Shown: positions 51,366 to 59,816 of the stretch, piece by piece
Numbering within the stretch: the stretch's first letter is position 1
Layout of the letters: each line of letters begins with the position of its first letter
Assembly: GCA_903913285.1 (NCBI GenBank)
Contig: CAIWKO010000032.1
Span: forward strand, 1-64,000
Source of the DNA: an uncultured Bacteroidales bacterium
Lineage (GTDB): Bacteria; Bacteroidota; Bacteroidia; Bacteroidales; CAIWKO01
Length of the DNA stretch: 64,000 nt
Direction: 5' to 3'
Translations under genes and position numbers: made by a program
Notes under the pieces: model-generated
Told to the model about the DNA's origin: nothing
Database searches by the model: none
What the model saw: only the letters and a program-made list of their open reading frames with translations

Positions 51366-52449
51366 ATGATAACGAACGAACAGATCAAAGATCTCGGGAA
51401 ACGACTTGAAGATCTCCGGAGGTTTCTTTGACATCGATAAGAAACAAATCCAATTAGCCGAAAACGACAAGATTACCCAACAAGCCGATTTTTGGAACGA
51501 CCCTAAAAAAGCGGAAATACTTTTAAAGACCATACAGGAAACCAAAACCTGGACGGATGTGTATGCGCGGGCCAAAAGCGCCTTCGACGACCTGGAAGTG
51601 ATGTGGACCTTTTTTATTTCGGGCGAAGCCACCGAACCCGAGCTCGACAAGCAATACGGCGAAGCCCTGCTCGATATCGAAAAACTTGAATTTAAAAAGA
51701 TGCTGAGCGGCGAAGAAGACCGCATGAGCGCCATCGTGAACATCAACCCCGGGGCCGGCGGTACCGAAAGTCAGGACTGGGCACAGATGCTTATGCGCAT
51801 GTATTTGCGCTGGGGCGAACGCAACAACTATAAGGTGAACATCATCAGCATTCAGGAAGGCGACACGGCAGGCATAAAGTCGGCTTCCATCGAGTTTGAG
51901 GGCGACTATGCTTTCGGATATCTGAAGGGTGAGAACGGCGTTCACCGTTTGGTGCGTTTGTCGCCTTTTGATGCAGCAAACCGCAGACACACCTCGTTTG
52001 CTTCGGTTTATGCCTATCCGATCATCGACGACAACATCGTGATAGAAGTAAATGCCTCGGAAATTGTTTTTGATACCTTCCGTTCGAGCGGTCCCGGAGG
52101 CCAAAACGTGAATAAAGTGGAAACAGCCGTGAGATTAAAACATATTCCTTCGGGTATTGTTGTGGAATGTCAGGAAACACGTTCGCAGTTGCAAAACCGT
52201 GAGAAAGCCATGCGCATGTTGAAATCGCAGTTGTATGAAATTGAGCTGCGCAAGAAAAAAGAAAAGATAGACGAGATAGAAAGCAACAAGAAAAAGATAG
52301 AATGGGGTTCGCAGATCAGAAGCTACGTGATGCATCCTTATAAAATGGTGAAAGACCTGCGCACAGGAGTGGAAACCTCGGATGTGCAAAGTGTGATGGA
52401 CGGCGACCTGGAAGAATTTACCAAAGCTTTTTTGATACAGTTCGGTTAA
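51366..52449 (+). CDS. prfB: Peptide chain release factor 2, expressed by programmed +1 frameshift
   Basis: Two frames join at the classical RF2 site. The first 21 codons run from ATG 51366 (MITNEQIKDLGKRLEDLRRF) to CTT TGA; skipping T 51429 continues with GAC (DIDKKQIQLAE) for 339 more residues, giving about 360 aa. A Shine-Dalgarno-like cggagg sits three bases before the CTT, exactly as in E. coli. RF2 recognises UGA, so low RF2 favours shifting: autoregulation. The SPF anticodon-like motif is RLSPFDAANRRHTSF, and the catalytic GGQ is in SSGPGGQNVNKVET. Confidence 0.96.
51417..51432 (+). promoter_or_regulatory. RF2 programmed frameshift element
   Basis: cggagg, then ttt, ctt, tga, c: internal Shine-Dalgarno, 3-nt spacer, slippery CUU, UGA stop followed by C (a weak termination context). 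Confidence 0.95.
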
Positions 52450-52553
52450 GAGAAACGGCTATTTGCTTTACTGTTTTTTTTGAACTCATTGATATGAATC
52501 AATTTGATAGTGCTATTTTTTTGTTAAGGTGTAAAAAGAGAAAATAATTAATT

Positions 52554-52561
52554 TATTTTTG
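52554..52561 (+). promoter_or_regulatory. -7 promoter box for the C10 protease
   Basis: TATTTTTG fits TAnnTTTG exactly, 98 nt before the protease ATG, leaving a leader of roughly 90 nt. Confidence 0.5.
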
Positions 52562-52659
52562 CGAAAAATAAATATTATCTAAACCACGATAATGAATAAT
52601 ACGCAAAGCTTTTAGTTGTTTCGTGGAAACTTTTATAAAACTCAATTCAAATAAAAAAT

Positions 52660-54345
52660 ATGAAAAAGATCTTTTTGCTCTTTACTTTTGTTGCACTATT
52701 TGTTCAGTGTAGTTTTTCGCAGATCGTACCTATTGAAACAGCCCGCGCTGTTGCCAAAAACATTTATTTTGAACGTGCCACTATCGACGGAAAAGTCGAT
52801 CTTCAGAATATTTCGTTCGCTCAGGATTTTACCGTTTCGGATGACCAGCAACCCGTTTATTACGTGTTCAATGTTTCGAACAATCGCGGTTTTGTGATCG
52901 TTTCGGCCGAAGAACGCAGCATGCCTGTGTTGTTCTATACTTTTGAAGGAAGCTATACGCCCGGCAATCAACCTGAAAACTTTAACTACTGGCTGAGAGG
53001 TTTCGAACAGCAAATAGTTACTGCCCGTGCAATAAACATTCCGAAAGATAAAAAAGTAAGTGATTCGTGGGCCTATTATTCAGCCCCGACAGTGCCCCTG
53101 ATTAAATCACCAACCAAATCAGTTTCTCAGCTATTGACAACCACCTGGGATCAGGAACCTTATTACAATGCATTGTGTCCCAGCAATTGCCCCACAGGCT
53201 GCGTTGCCACTGCGATGGCCCAGGTCATGAAATATCATAAATACCCCACTCACGGATACAGCTCGCATAGTTACGCAACCACCTCTTACGGAACCTTATC
53301 GGCAAATTTTGGCGCAGCCACTTACAACTGGGCATCGATGCCAAACAACGTCAATACGTCGAATTCTGCTGTTGCCACCTTGATGTATCATTGCGGTGTT
53401 TCGGTTAATATGGATTATAGTCCAAGTGGTTCGGGCGCGTATATCATGGATGCAGCAAGCGCTCTTTCAAAATATTTTATTTATAATGCTCAATATGCAG
53501 CACGCGCATCTTATTCAGATGCCGACTGGACTCTATTGATAAAAACCAGTCTCGACACAAACTGTCCTGTACTATACGGAGGTGTTGATGCCACAAACGG
53601 TGGTCATGCTTTTGTATGCGACGGTTATCAAAACAGCGGAACTTACTCTGATATGTTTCATTTCAACTGGGGTTGGAGTGGAAGTTCGAACGGATACATT
53701 TTGCTTAACAGTATTTCACCAAGTGGAACTCCTGAAACTTTCTCACAGGATCAGGAAATTGTTTATAAAATTTATCCAAAACCGGCCACACTTCCGGTTG
53801 CAAATTTTACTGCAAATAGTACAAGTGTCGTTCCTAATTATCTTGTAATTTTCACAAATACTTCAACAAATAATCCTCTGGATTATTTATGGTCGATTAC
53901 ACCAAATACAGGCATTACATATTCATCAGGAACCACTGCTACTACAAAAAACACTTATGTGCGTTTTGCCAATGTTGGCTATTATACGGTTTCGTTGACC
54001 AGCACAAATTCGGCAGGTTCAAACACAGCAACAAAAACCGATTATATTCATGTTTGGATTAATGATGCCGGAATACAGCAAGTTGATCTGTTGCCAGATA
54101 TTAACATCTACCCAAATCCAACTGACGGATTGGTTACTATTGAAACTGACAACCCACTGCAAGGTGATGTTTCGTATAAAATATACGATATCATCGGCAA
54201 TGAAATTTTGGGCAGTTCTTATACCTCAACAGTAAATAACAGCGGAATCGTTCTTAATCTTTCGGAATGCAGGAAAGGTTTATACTTTATAAAAGTAACG
54301 ACCTCGAAAGGTTCTGTTACCAAAAAGATTGAACTGACCAAATAA
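52660..54345 (+). CDS. Secreted C10 (streptopain-like) cysteine protease with PKD and type IX sorting domains
   Basis: A 561-aa exported protease. Signal peptide 1-20 (MKKIFLLFTFVALFVQCSFS), propeptide to about 155, then the C10 catalytic domain: nucleophile C181 in CPTGCVATAMAQVMKYH and His H316 in NGGHAFVCDGY, with FHFNWGWSGSSNGY holding the Asn/Trp region. A PKD-like domain follows (about 385-465) and a type A sorting domain at the end (DINIYPNPTDGLVTIE ... KGSVTKKIELTK). Related to SpeB and the interpain/periodontain proteases. Likely surface nutrient or toxin-type proteolysis. Confidence 0.95.
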   Translation: MKKIFLLFTFVALFVQCSFSQIVPIETARAVAKNIYFERATIDGKVDLQNISFAQDFTVSDDQQPVYYVFNVSNNRGFVIVSAEERSMPVLFYTFEGSYTPGNQPENFNYWLRGFEQQIVTARAINIPKDKKVSDSWAYYSAPTVPLIKSPTKSVSQLLTTTWDQEPYYNALCPSNCPTGCVATAMAQVMKYHKYPTHGYSSHSYATTSYGTLSANFGAATYNWASMPNNVNTSNSAVATLMYHCGVSVNMDYSPSGSGAYIMDAASALSKYFIYNAQYAARASYSDADWTLLIKTSLDTNCPVLYGGVDATNGGHAFVCDGYQNSGTYSDMFHFNWGWSGSSNGYILLNSISPSGTPETFSQDQEIVYKIYPKPATLPVANFTANSTSVVPNYLVIFTNTSTNNPLDYLWSITPNTGITYSSGTTATTKNTYVRFANVGYYTVSLTSTNSAGSNTATKTDYIHVWINDAGIQQVDLLPDINIYPNPTDGLVTIETDNPLQGDVSYKIYDIIGNEILGSSYTSTVNNSGIVLNLSECRKGLYFIKVTTSKGSVTKKIELTK

Positions 54346-54354
54346 GGATCCGGT

Positions 54355-55188
54355 TTAGTTTTTTATCTTATTTGATTCTGTATACGTTTTCGGAATATTA
54401 AATGGGAAGGATTCGGTTTTGTCGGGACTTATCCTGGTAAAAGTAATAGCTCCGTGCAGTTTTTTCTCGTCCATTATTGTGAAATCCAACTTTTGCGGAA
54501 ACATCTGTTTATCGATCTGCAGAAAATCGGAATAATCGCACATGATCTTTCTCTTATCCTGAGTTTTAATTTCTTTAAGCTGGGTATTTAAAATTTTGAA
54601 TGTTTGCGGGTCGAGCCACAAATCCTGAATCAACACCATAGAATAATTGGTATCAGCCTGTACATATTTCTTTAATTTCTGCCGGCCAATGGTGCTTAAA
54701 CGATACAACTTGTTTTCGATGGTTGCTTTGAACACATCGTTTTGATAATATTCGAAGTCGTTACCGGAAATGATGGATTGCAGAATATCGAAATCGAAAT
54801 CGGTATTGAACAACTCGTTCACCTTGCTGAAAGTACTAATAAAAAAGGTTTTATTAATTCTGTTTATCATTTTAGCCGAATCGGGAGTGATGAGTACGCG
54901 CACAGCTTCCAAACCGAACTTTTGAATGGATATCCACATCATGCTATCTTTCACCAAATAGACATTACCTGAAAAGCTACTGTTTTGGTTGTTCGATTCA
55001 ACTTCGGCGCTGAATTTAAGTGATATTCTGTTAAACTTAAATTCGTTCTTTTTCATTTGCCCGAACAAATAGTCAGCGCCCTGTTCTTTTAACGGGACCG
55101 ACATGACCTGCCGTTTGCTGGTTTTGCACGAAACAAAGCTTAATAAACAAAGTAGTAGTAATAGTGGTGTTAGAGTTTTTCTATTCAT
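54355..55188 (-). CDS. DUF4292 outer-membrane lipoprotein
   Basis: A 277-aa lipoprotein: signal to LLSFVSC, then mature CKTSKRQ. The rest is beta-rich with the DUF4292 pattern (FNRISLKFSAEVES, SMMWISIQKFGLEAVRVLITPDSAKMINRINKTFF), resembling LolA/LolB-like folds. ATG 55188 overlaps the TPR gene stop by 8 bp; the longer frame begins at a TTG and is less likely. In Bacteroidota it usually stands next to a TPR lipoprotein and an EnvC-type M23 protein. Function unknown; lipoprotein or outer-membrane assembly is plausible. Confidence 0.9.
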   Translation of the reverse strand: MNRKTLTPLLLLLCLLSFVSCKTSKRQVMSVPLKEQGADYLFGQMKKNEFKFNRISLKFSAEVESNNQNSSFSGNVYLVKDSMMWISIQKFGLEAVRVLITPDSAKMINRINKTFFISTFSKVNELFNTDFDFDILQSIISGNDFEYYQNDVFKATIENKLYRLSTIGRQKLKKYVQADTNYSMVLIQDLWLDPQTFKILNTQLKEIKTQDKRKIMCDYSDFLQIDKQMFPQKLDFTIMDEKKLHGAITFTRISPDKTESFPFNIPKTYTESNKIKN

Positions 55189-56923
55189 AAAGTTTTCTTT
55201 CCGCAATTTTTTTGTTCAATATTTCTGTCGATATTCCGTTTTCTTTTGCTTTTATCCAATATTCGACAGCCTGATCAATATTATTAGTTTTATACATGAT
55301 ATCGCCACAATGATCAAGTATGCTTGAGTTTTTGCTTCCGTTGCCCGTCACAGCTTTTTCGATCCAGATCTTTGCATTTGTAAAATCACTGCGTTTGTAT
55401 AGCACCCAGGCATAAGTATCTTCATAATTATTATTATCGGGTTGGAGACGAACCAATTTTTGAGCTAATTCAAGAGCACGGTCGAGATTGGTGTTTTGCA
55501 AGGCCAGATAATATGCATAATTATTAATAATATGATCATCGTTTGGATTAATGGCTAATGCTTTTTCGTAATCTTCGAAAGCAAGGTCAAAGTTTTTGTT
55601 TTGAATATAGCAATCGCCCAGATTGGAATAGAAGAAGAACAGGTTTTTATCTTTAGAAGTTAAATAGTTTTTTCCGGTTGTTAAAGCAGCAATGGCTTTG
55701 TTGTAATCTTTCTGATTTATTTCGGCGATGCCGTAATATAAATAAGGCTCGGCTTGTTCGGGAAACAAATCCATAGTTTTTTTGCTATCTGATAACAAGG
55801 CAGGAATATCCTGCAGATCATAATCGATCAGAATAATTTGCTCCCAGATTGCAAATTTACTACTATCCAATCCGTTCACTTTTCTGAATGCATCTCTGGC
55901 AACACTCTTTTTGTTCTGTTCCAAAAGTATGTCGCCATAAATAGAATAAGCTTTAGCTTCTTCGGGAGAGGAATCAACAAAGATTTCTGCCAAAGGAATC
56001 AATGCATCATAATACTCGCCTTTTTTATCTCGGGAATCCAATATTGATAATAATACCTTCACTTTGGTATCCACATCAAGATCTTTATTTGCGAAGGCAC
56101 TTTTAAGTTCCTCAATGGCTCTCGATTCCTGATGCTGAATACGATAATAATCCGCTAATGAAAGATGCACAAAACCGTCGTTAGGATCTATCTTTAAAAT
56201 CTGTTGATAAAGGTCGAAAGCTTTTTGAGGCATATTCATCGACAAATAAATGTCAGCAAGCACACCATAATATTGTGTTTCGTCAGGGAATTCTTTAATA
56301 AGAGCTTCAACCACTTCGATAGCTTTATCGGTTTTTCCGATCTGCAAATACAATTTTTCTTTCTGTATTGAAACTTCAGGATGCAAACCTTGTTTTTTCT
56401 CGTAGGCATCGTAGGTTTTTATAGCATCGTAATATTTTTTGTTGGAAATATACATATCGGCCAAATCGAGGTAATATTCCGCATGTTCGGGTTTTTTATC
56501 AATAAGAGTTTTGTAGGTTTTTTCGGCATTCGAAAAATCTTTCAACGAAATATAAATTTCTGATAATAACAGTAAGTACCATTCATTGTTCGGACTTTTT
56601 TTTACCGCACCCTGAGCCAAAGGTAATGCTTCGTTGTATTTTTTTTGTCCATAGAGCAAACACGACATCTCGTAAAGAGCGCCATCGTTATCGGGGTTTT
56701 GTTTAATACATTGTGCCAGCAATCCAATAGCTTTATCTTCGTTGCCGGAATACTTCTCGCGAATTCCATCGAGAAAAAGAGCCGTATTTTGAAGATGTTC
56801 TTCCTGAGTAAGTTTCTTCGAAGTCGTTTTCGAACTATTGCTCAGTTGAGTTTTGGATGTTTTACAAGCACCGGCTAATACCAGCAAAAGTATGATGAAA
56901 AGTAAAAATAAAATTTTCTTCAT
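55181..56923 (-). CDS. TPR-repeat lipoprotein
   Basis: A 580-aa protein: lipoprotein signal with lipobox LAGAC (C20) and mature CKTSKTQ, then about 13-15 TPR helix pairs over the whole length (for example AEYYLDLADMYISNKKYYDAIKTYDAYEKK and DHIINNYAYYLALQNTNLDRALELAQKL). It resembles YfgC/BepA-independent TPR scaffold proteins of the outer membrane. It is between the nucleotidyltransferase (15 bp) and DUF4292 (8-bp overlap). Both lipoproteins share the same first mature residues CKTSK. Confidence 0.9.
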   Translation of the reverse strand: MKKILFLLFIILLLVLAGACKTSKTQLSNSSKTTSKKLTQEEHLQNTALFLDGIREKYSGNEDKAIGLLAQCIKQNPDNDGALYEMSCLLYGQKKYNEALPLAQGAVKKSPNNEWYLLLLSEIYISLKDFSNAEKTYKTLIDKKPEHAEYYLDLADMYISNKKYYDAIKTYDAYEKKQGLHPEVSIQKEKLYLQIGKTDKAIEVVEALIKEFPDETQYYGVLADIYLSMNMPQKAFDLYQQILKIDPNDGFVHLSLADYYRIQHQESRAIEELKSAFANKDLDVDTKVKVLLSILDSRDKKGEYYDALIPLAEIFVDSSPEEAKAYSIYGDILLEQNKKSVARDAFRKVNGLDSSKFAIWEQIILIDYDLQDIPALLSDSKKTMDLFPEQAEPYLYYGIAEINQKDYNKAIAALTTGKNYLTSKDKNLFFFYSNLGDCYIQNKNFDLAFEDYEKALAINPNDDHIINNYAYYLALQNTNLDRALELAQKLVRLQPDNNNYEDTYAWVLYKRSDFTNAKIWIEKAVTGNGSKNSSILDHCGDIMYKTNNIDQAVEYWIKAKENGISTEILNKKIAERKLYE

Positions 56924-56938
56924 TTGATCTTATTTAAC

Positions 56939-57940
56939 CTAACACAAGGTGGTATAATCGCCGATACTTAACTCGAAGAACTTTCCTTTATATTCCACAT
57001 GACTCCCTATCATAGAATTATCGAGGTTAGCATCGTTTATAAGCGAATCGTCCTGTATGATGCTGTTTGTTATTATAGAATTATGAATGTGCGTGTTTTT
57101 TCCTACCGAAACATGCGGCCCGATAACCGCATCTTCGATAACCGCATTATCGCCAATATAACAGGGAGGTTTAACAATAGAATTTTTTATAACAGCCCTG
57201 GCAGATATCAGTTCTGTATCCTTCAGCAATTCCAGAACGCGCTGGTTGGTATGCACTGTAGCATCTTTATTTCCGCAGTCCAACCACTCTTCAACCTGTT
57301 GTGTAAAAAACCCAATATTTTTATTCATCATGTTTTCGAGGGCATCGGTAAGCTGAAATTCTCCAGATTTCATTTGACAATTATCCACTAAAAACTGCAG
57401 TTCACTTCGCAAATTAGCTCCGTCCTTAAAATAGTAAATACCGATAATGGCATCGTTAGAAACAAATTCTGCAGGCTTTTCAACAAAGCGGGTTATTTTA
57501 TGGTTTCCATCGCTTGTGACTACACCAAATGATGAGGGATCTTCAACCTTTGAAGTCCAGATAATACCATCTTTTTGTGTATCAATTTTAAAATTTGCCT
57601 TAAATAGCGTATCAGCAAAAGCCACTATAACATTACTATCGAGTGATTCCTTGGCACATAAAATAGCATGAGCCGTTCCTAATGCCTGATGCTGATAGCA
57701 GATAGTTCCTTTTATTCCTAAGTTATGGCTAATTTCTAAAAGTTTTTTCTCAGTTTCTTCTCCGAAATTCCCTGTAACAAAAGCAATCTCTTCGGGAAGC
57801 GTATCAAATGATTTTATCAAACTTTCGACAAGATGCTGAACTATGGGCTTTCCCGCCACGGGTATCAGGGGTTTTGGAATGGTGAGGGTGTGGGGCCGCA
57901 TCCGTTTTCCGATTCCTGCCATTGGAATAATTATTTTCAT
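56939..57940 (-). CDS. Sugar-1-phosphate nucleotidyltransferase with C-terminal hexapeptide repeats
   Basis: A 333-aa nucleotidyltransferase. The NTP-binding loop is MAGIGKRMRPHTLTIPKPLIP; sugar-site residues are in IVAFADTLF and EWLDCGNKDA. A left-handed beta-helix of hexapeptides (about 245-320) follows, as in GlmU-like and GlgC-like enzymes. Substrate (glucose-1-P, glucosamine-1-P or mannose-1-P) cannot be settled from sequence alone. First gene of a three-gene minus-strand operon, divergent from the EnvC-like gene. Confidence 0.88.
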   Translation of the reverse strand: MKIIIPMAGIGKRMRPHTLTIPKPLIPVAGKPIVQHLVESLIKSFDTLPEEIAFVTGNFGEETEKKLLEISHNLGIKGTICYQHQALGTAHAILCAKESLDSNVIVAFADTLFKANFKIDTQKDGIIWTSKVEDPSSFGVVTSDGNHKITRFVEKPAEFVSNDAIIGIYYFKDGANLRSELQFLVDNCQMKSGEFQLTDALENMMNKNIGFFTQQVEEWLDCGNKDATVHTNQRVLELLKDTELISARAVIKNSIVKPPCYIGDNAVIEDAVIGPHVSVGKNTHIHNSIITNSIIQDDSLINDANLDNSMIGSHVEYKGKFFELSIGDYTTLC

Positions 57941-57977
57941 CTTCTATTGTTTTAACAGAGCGCTAATTTTCAACCTG

Positions 57978-57985
57978 CAAAAGTA
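57978..57985 (-). promoter_or_regulatory. -7 promoter box of the nucleotidyltransferase-TPR-DUF4292 operon
   Basis: TACTTTTG on the minus strand fits TAnnTTTG exactly, 38 nt upstream of the nucleotidyltransferase ATG. Confidence 0.6.
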
Positions 57986-58155
57986 ATCATAATTACAATT
58001 GATTTTGGTATGCTTTCGAACTTATAATTATAACAATCCTTTTCAGAAAAAATTGCTCAAAGCTTATTTCAACATTGCTTTGTTTGTAGATTTATTTCAA
58101 TTTAAAAAGGCGGAGAAGTTAATTTCGTTATTTTTACTGAAAATTTATTTCTCAC

Positions 58156-59409
58156 ATGAACAAAATAAACACTGTCAAAAGCTTCGTCGTGTTCGGATGC
58201 TTTTTTGGTATAATTGTTTTCATGTGTTTTTATCCTTTTGCTCAAAGCCAGCAAACCAAAGACAAACTGCTGGACAAGAAAAAAAAGATCGAAGAGGAGA
58301 TTACTTATTACAAGAAACTTATCGACGAAACAAAAAAAACAAAAAACCTTTCGATAGGTCAGGTCGAACTTTTGAAAAACCAAATTATTCAACGCGAAAA
58401 CCTCATTGATGAGATCAACGGAGAAATGCTTTCGCTGGAATACACCATCAGCGATAATATGCAAAAAGTGCAACGGTCAAAAGAACAACTACAAGCCATT
58501 AAAGACAGTTATGCAAAAATAATATACAATGCTTACAAAAACCGCAGTGCTGTTGACAGACTGATGTTTATTTTTGCTGCTAAAAATTTTAATCAAGCGT
58601 ATCAGCGGCTGAAATATTTACAACTTTACAACGAATATCTGCACCGACAGGTTGACCTGATTTTAAATACAACGAACCAAATCATAGAAAAAAACAAAGA
58701 GCTTGAATCGCAAAAAAATTCTAAAAAGGAGCTCCTAATGAATAGCGAAGAAGAAAAAAAACAACTTGCCCTTGAGAAAGAAAAAAAAGATGCAGATGTA
58801 AGCAAGCTGAAACAAACCGAAAACGACCTGCGCAAAAAACTTAAACAAAAAGAAGAGCAGGCGCGCGTGTTGCGCAATAAAATAGAGTCGGTTATCAACT
58901 ACGAAATCACGAAATCTGCTCATAAAAGTAATGTTACTGTCACCACTACCACAACGGTTAAAAATGTATTGACACCTGAAGAAAAAGTTGTTTCGGATAA
59001 TTTTTCGGCCAATAAAGGAAAATTGCCCTGGCCTGTTGAACGAGGAGTTATTACCGGCACTTTCGGCGAACATCCACACCCAGTGCTTGAAGGTATTAAA
59101 GTTAAAAACAACGGCATCGACATTTCAACAACAGCAGGTGCATCAGTACGGTCGGTGCTCAGCGGTGTCGTTTCGAGCATCATTACCATCACCAATAACA
59201 ACAAAGCAATTATTATCAGGCATGGAGAATATTTCACCGTTTATTCCAACCTTCAATCTGTTTCAGTAAAAAAAGACCAGCAGGTTACTACTAAACAAAC
59301 CATTGGAGTGGCTTCTACCAATTCCGATGACGGCAAAACCGAAATGCATTTCGAAGTTTGGCAGGGAAAGATTATCTGCAATCCTGCAGAATGGTTGGCA
59401 AAGAAATAA
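58156..59409 (+). CDS. envC: EnvC-type murein hydrolase activator (degenerate LytM domain)
   Basis: A 417-aa exported protein: signal/anchor to about 28, a long charged coiled coil (about 30-260), then a LytM domain (about 285-417). The usual HxxxD zinc motif reads NNGIDIS here, so the His ligand is Asn, and the second motif is EMHFEVW. This is the pattern of EnvC/NlpD proteins, which do not cut peptidoglycan but activate amidases at the division site. In many Bacteroidota it follows DUF4292 in one operon; here it is divergent from that operon across 215 bp. Confidence 0.92.
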   Translation: MNKINTVKSFVVFGCFFGIIVFMCFYPFAQSQQTKDKLLDKKKKIEEEITYYKKLIDETKKTKNLSIGQVELLKNQIIQRENLIDEINGEMLSLEYTISDNMQKVQRSKEQLQAIKDSYAKIIYNAYKNRSAVDRLMFIFAAKNFNQAYQRLKYLQLYNEYLHRQVDLILNTTNQIIEKNKELESQKNSKKELLMNSEEEKKQLALEKEKKDADVSKLKQTENDLRKKLKQKEEQARVLRNKIESVINYEITKSAHKSNVTVTTTTTVKNVLTPEEKVVSDNFSANKGKLPWPVERGVITGTFGEHPHPVLEGIKVKNNGIDISTTAGASVRSVLSGVVSSIITITNNNKAIIIRHGEYFTVYSNLQSVSVKKDQQVTTKQTIGVASTNSDDGKTEMHFEVWQGKIICNPAEWLAKK

Positions 59410-59546
59410 TACTCCTGATTTTTAAATCCTCCATTACTTTTTTATTAAAATTTTTTTACGATTTTATTTCTTCATAACAAAATTAGTTCTATCTTCACAT
59501 TTGATTATTCCTAATCCTAAATTGTTTAACCAAAAAACAAATTTAA

Positions 59547-59804
59547 ATGGAACAAGATCTTACAGATTTAGAAATTGCAAAAATATGCAGCTATATGCGC
59601 ATAATAGATTTAATGCAGAAGAACCGCGAAAACCTTACTAAAAATCCAAAACTAAAAGAAGAATACGAAAAACTTTGTTTACAAGTGAATACAATTATGG
59701 AAAGTCTATCGGACACACAACGCGATAAACTTCTTGATGTTCATAAAACAGAAGCTGAAAAGATTGCAAAAAAACTGGAAGATAAATTTCGAAGTAAAAA
59801 GTAA
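59547..59804 (+). CDS. Small helical protein of unknown function
   Basis: An 85-aa charged, soluble, helix-rich protein (MEQDLTDLEIAKICSYMRI). No signal peptide, membrane helix or motif seen. It ends 12 bp before a convergent gene, and its upstream gap of 137 bp is AT-rich with no clear promoter. Its coding potential is supported by a clean start and near-terminal Lys/Glu helices, but homology is unknown to me. Confidence 0.65.
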   Translation: MEQDLTDLEIAKICSYMRIIDLMQKNRENLTKNPKLKEEYEKLCLQVNTIMESLSDTQRDKLLDVHKTEAEKIAKKLEDKFRSKK

Positions 59805-59816
59805 TTTCCTACTTAC

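Noticed and set aside
51366-51435. prfB as a broken gene or sequencing error
   Set aside because: The frameshift site has all parts of the known programmed RF2 signal, including ggagg, CTT and TGA-C.
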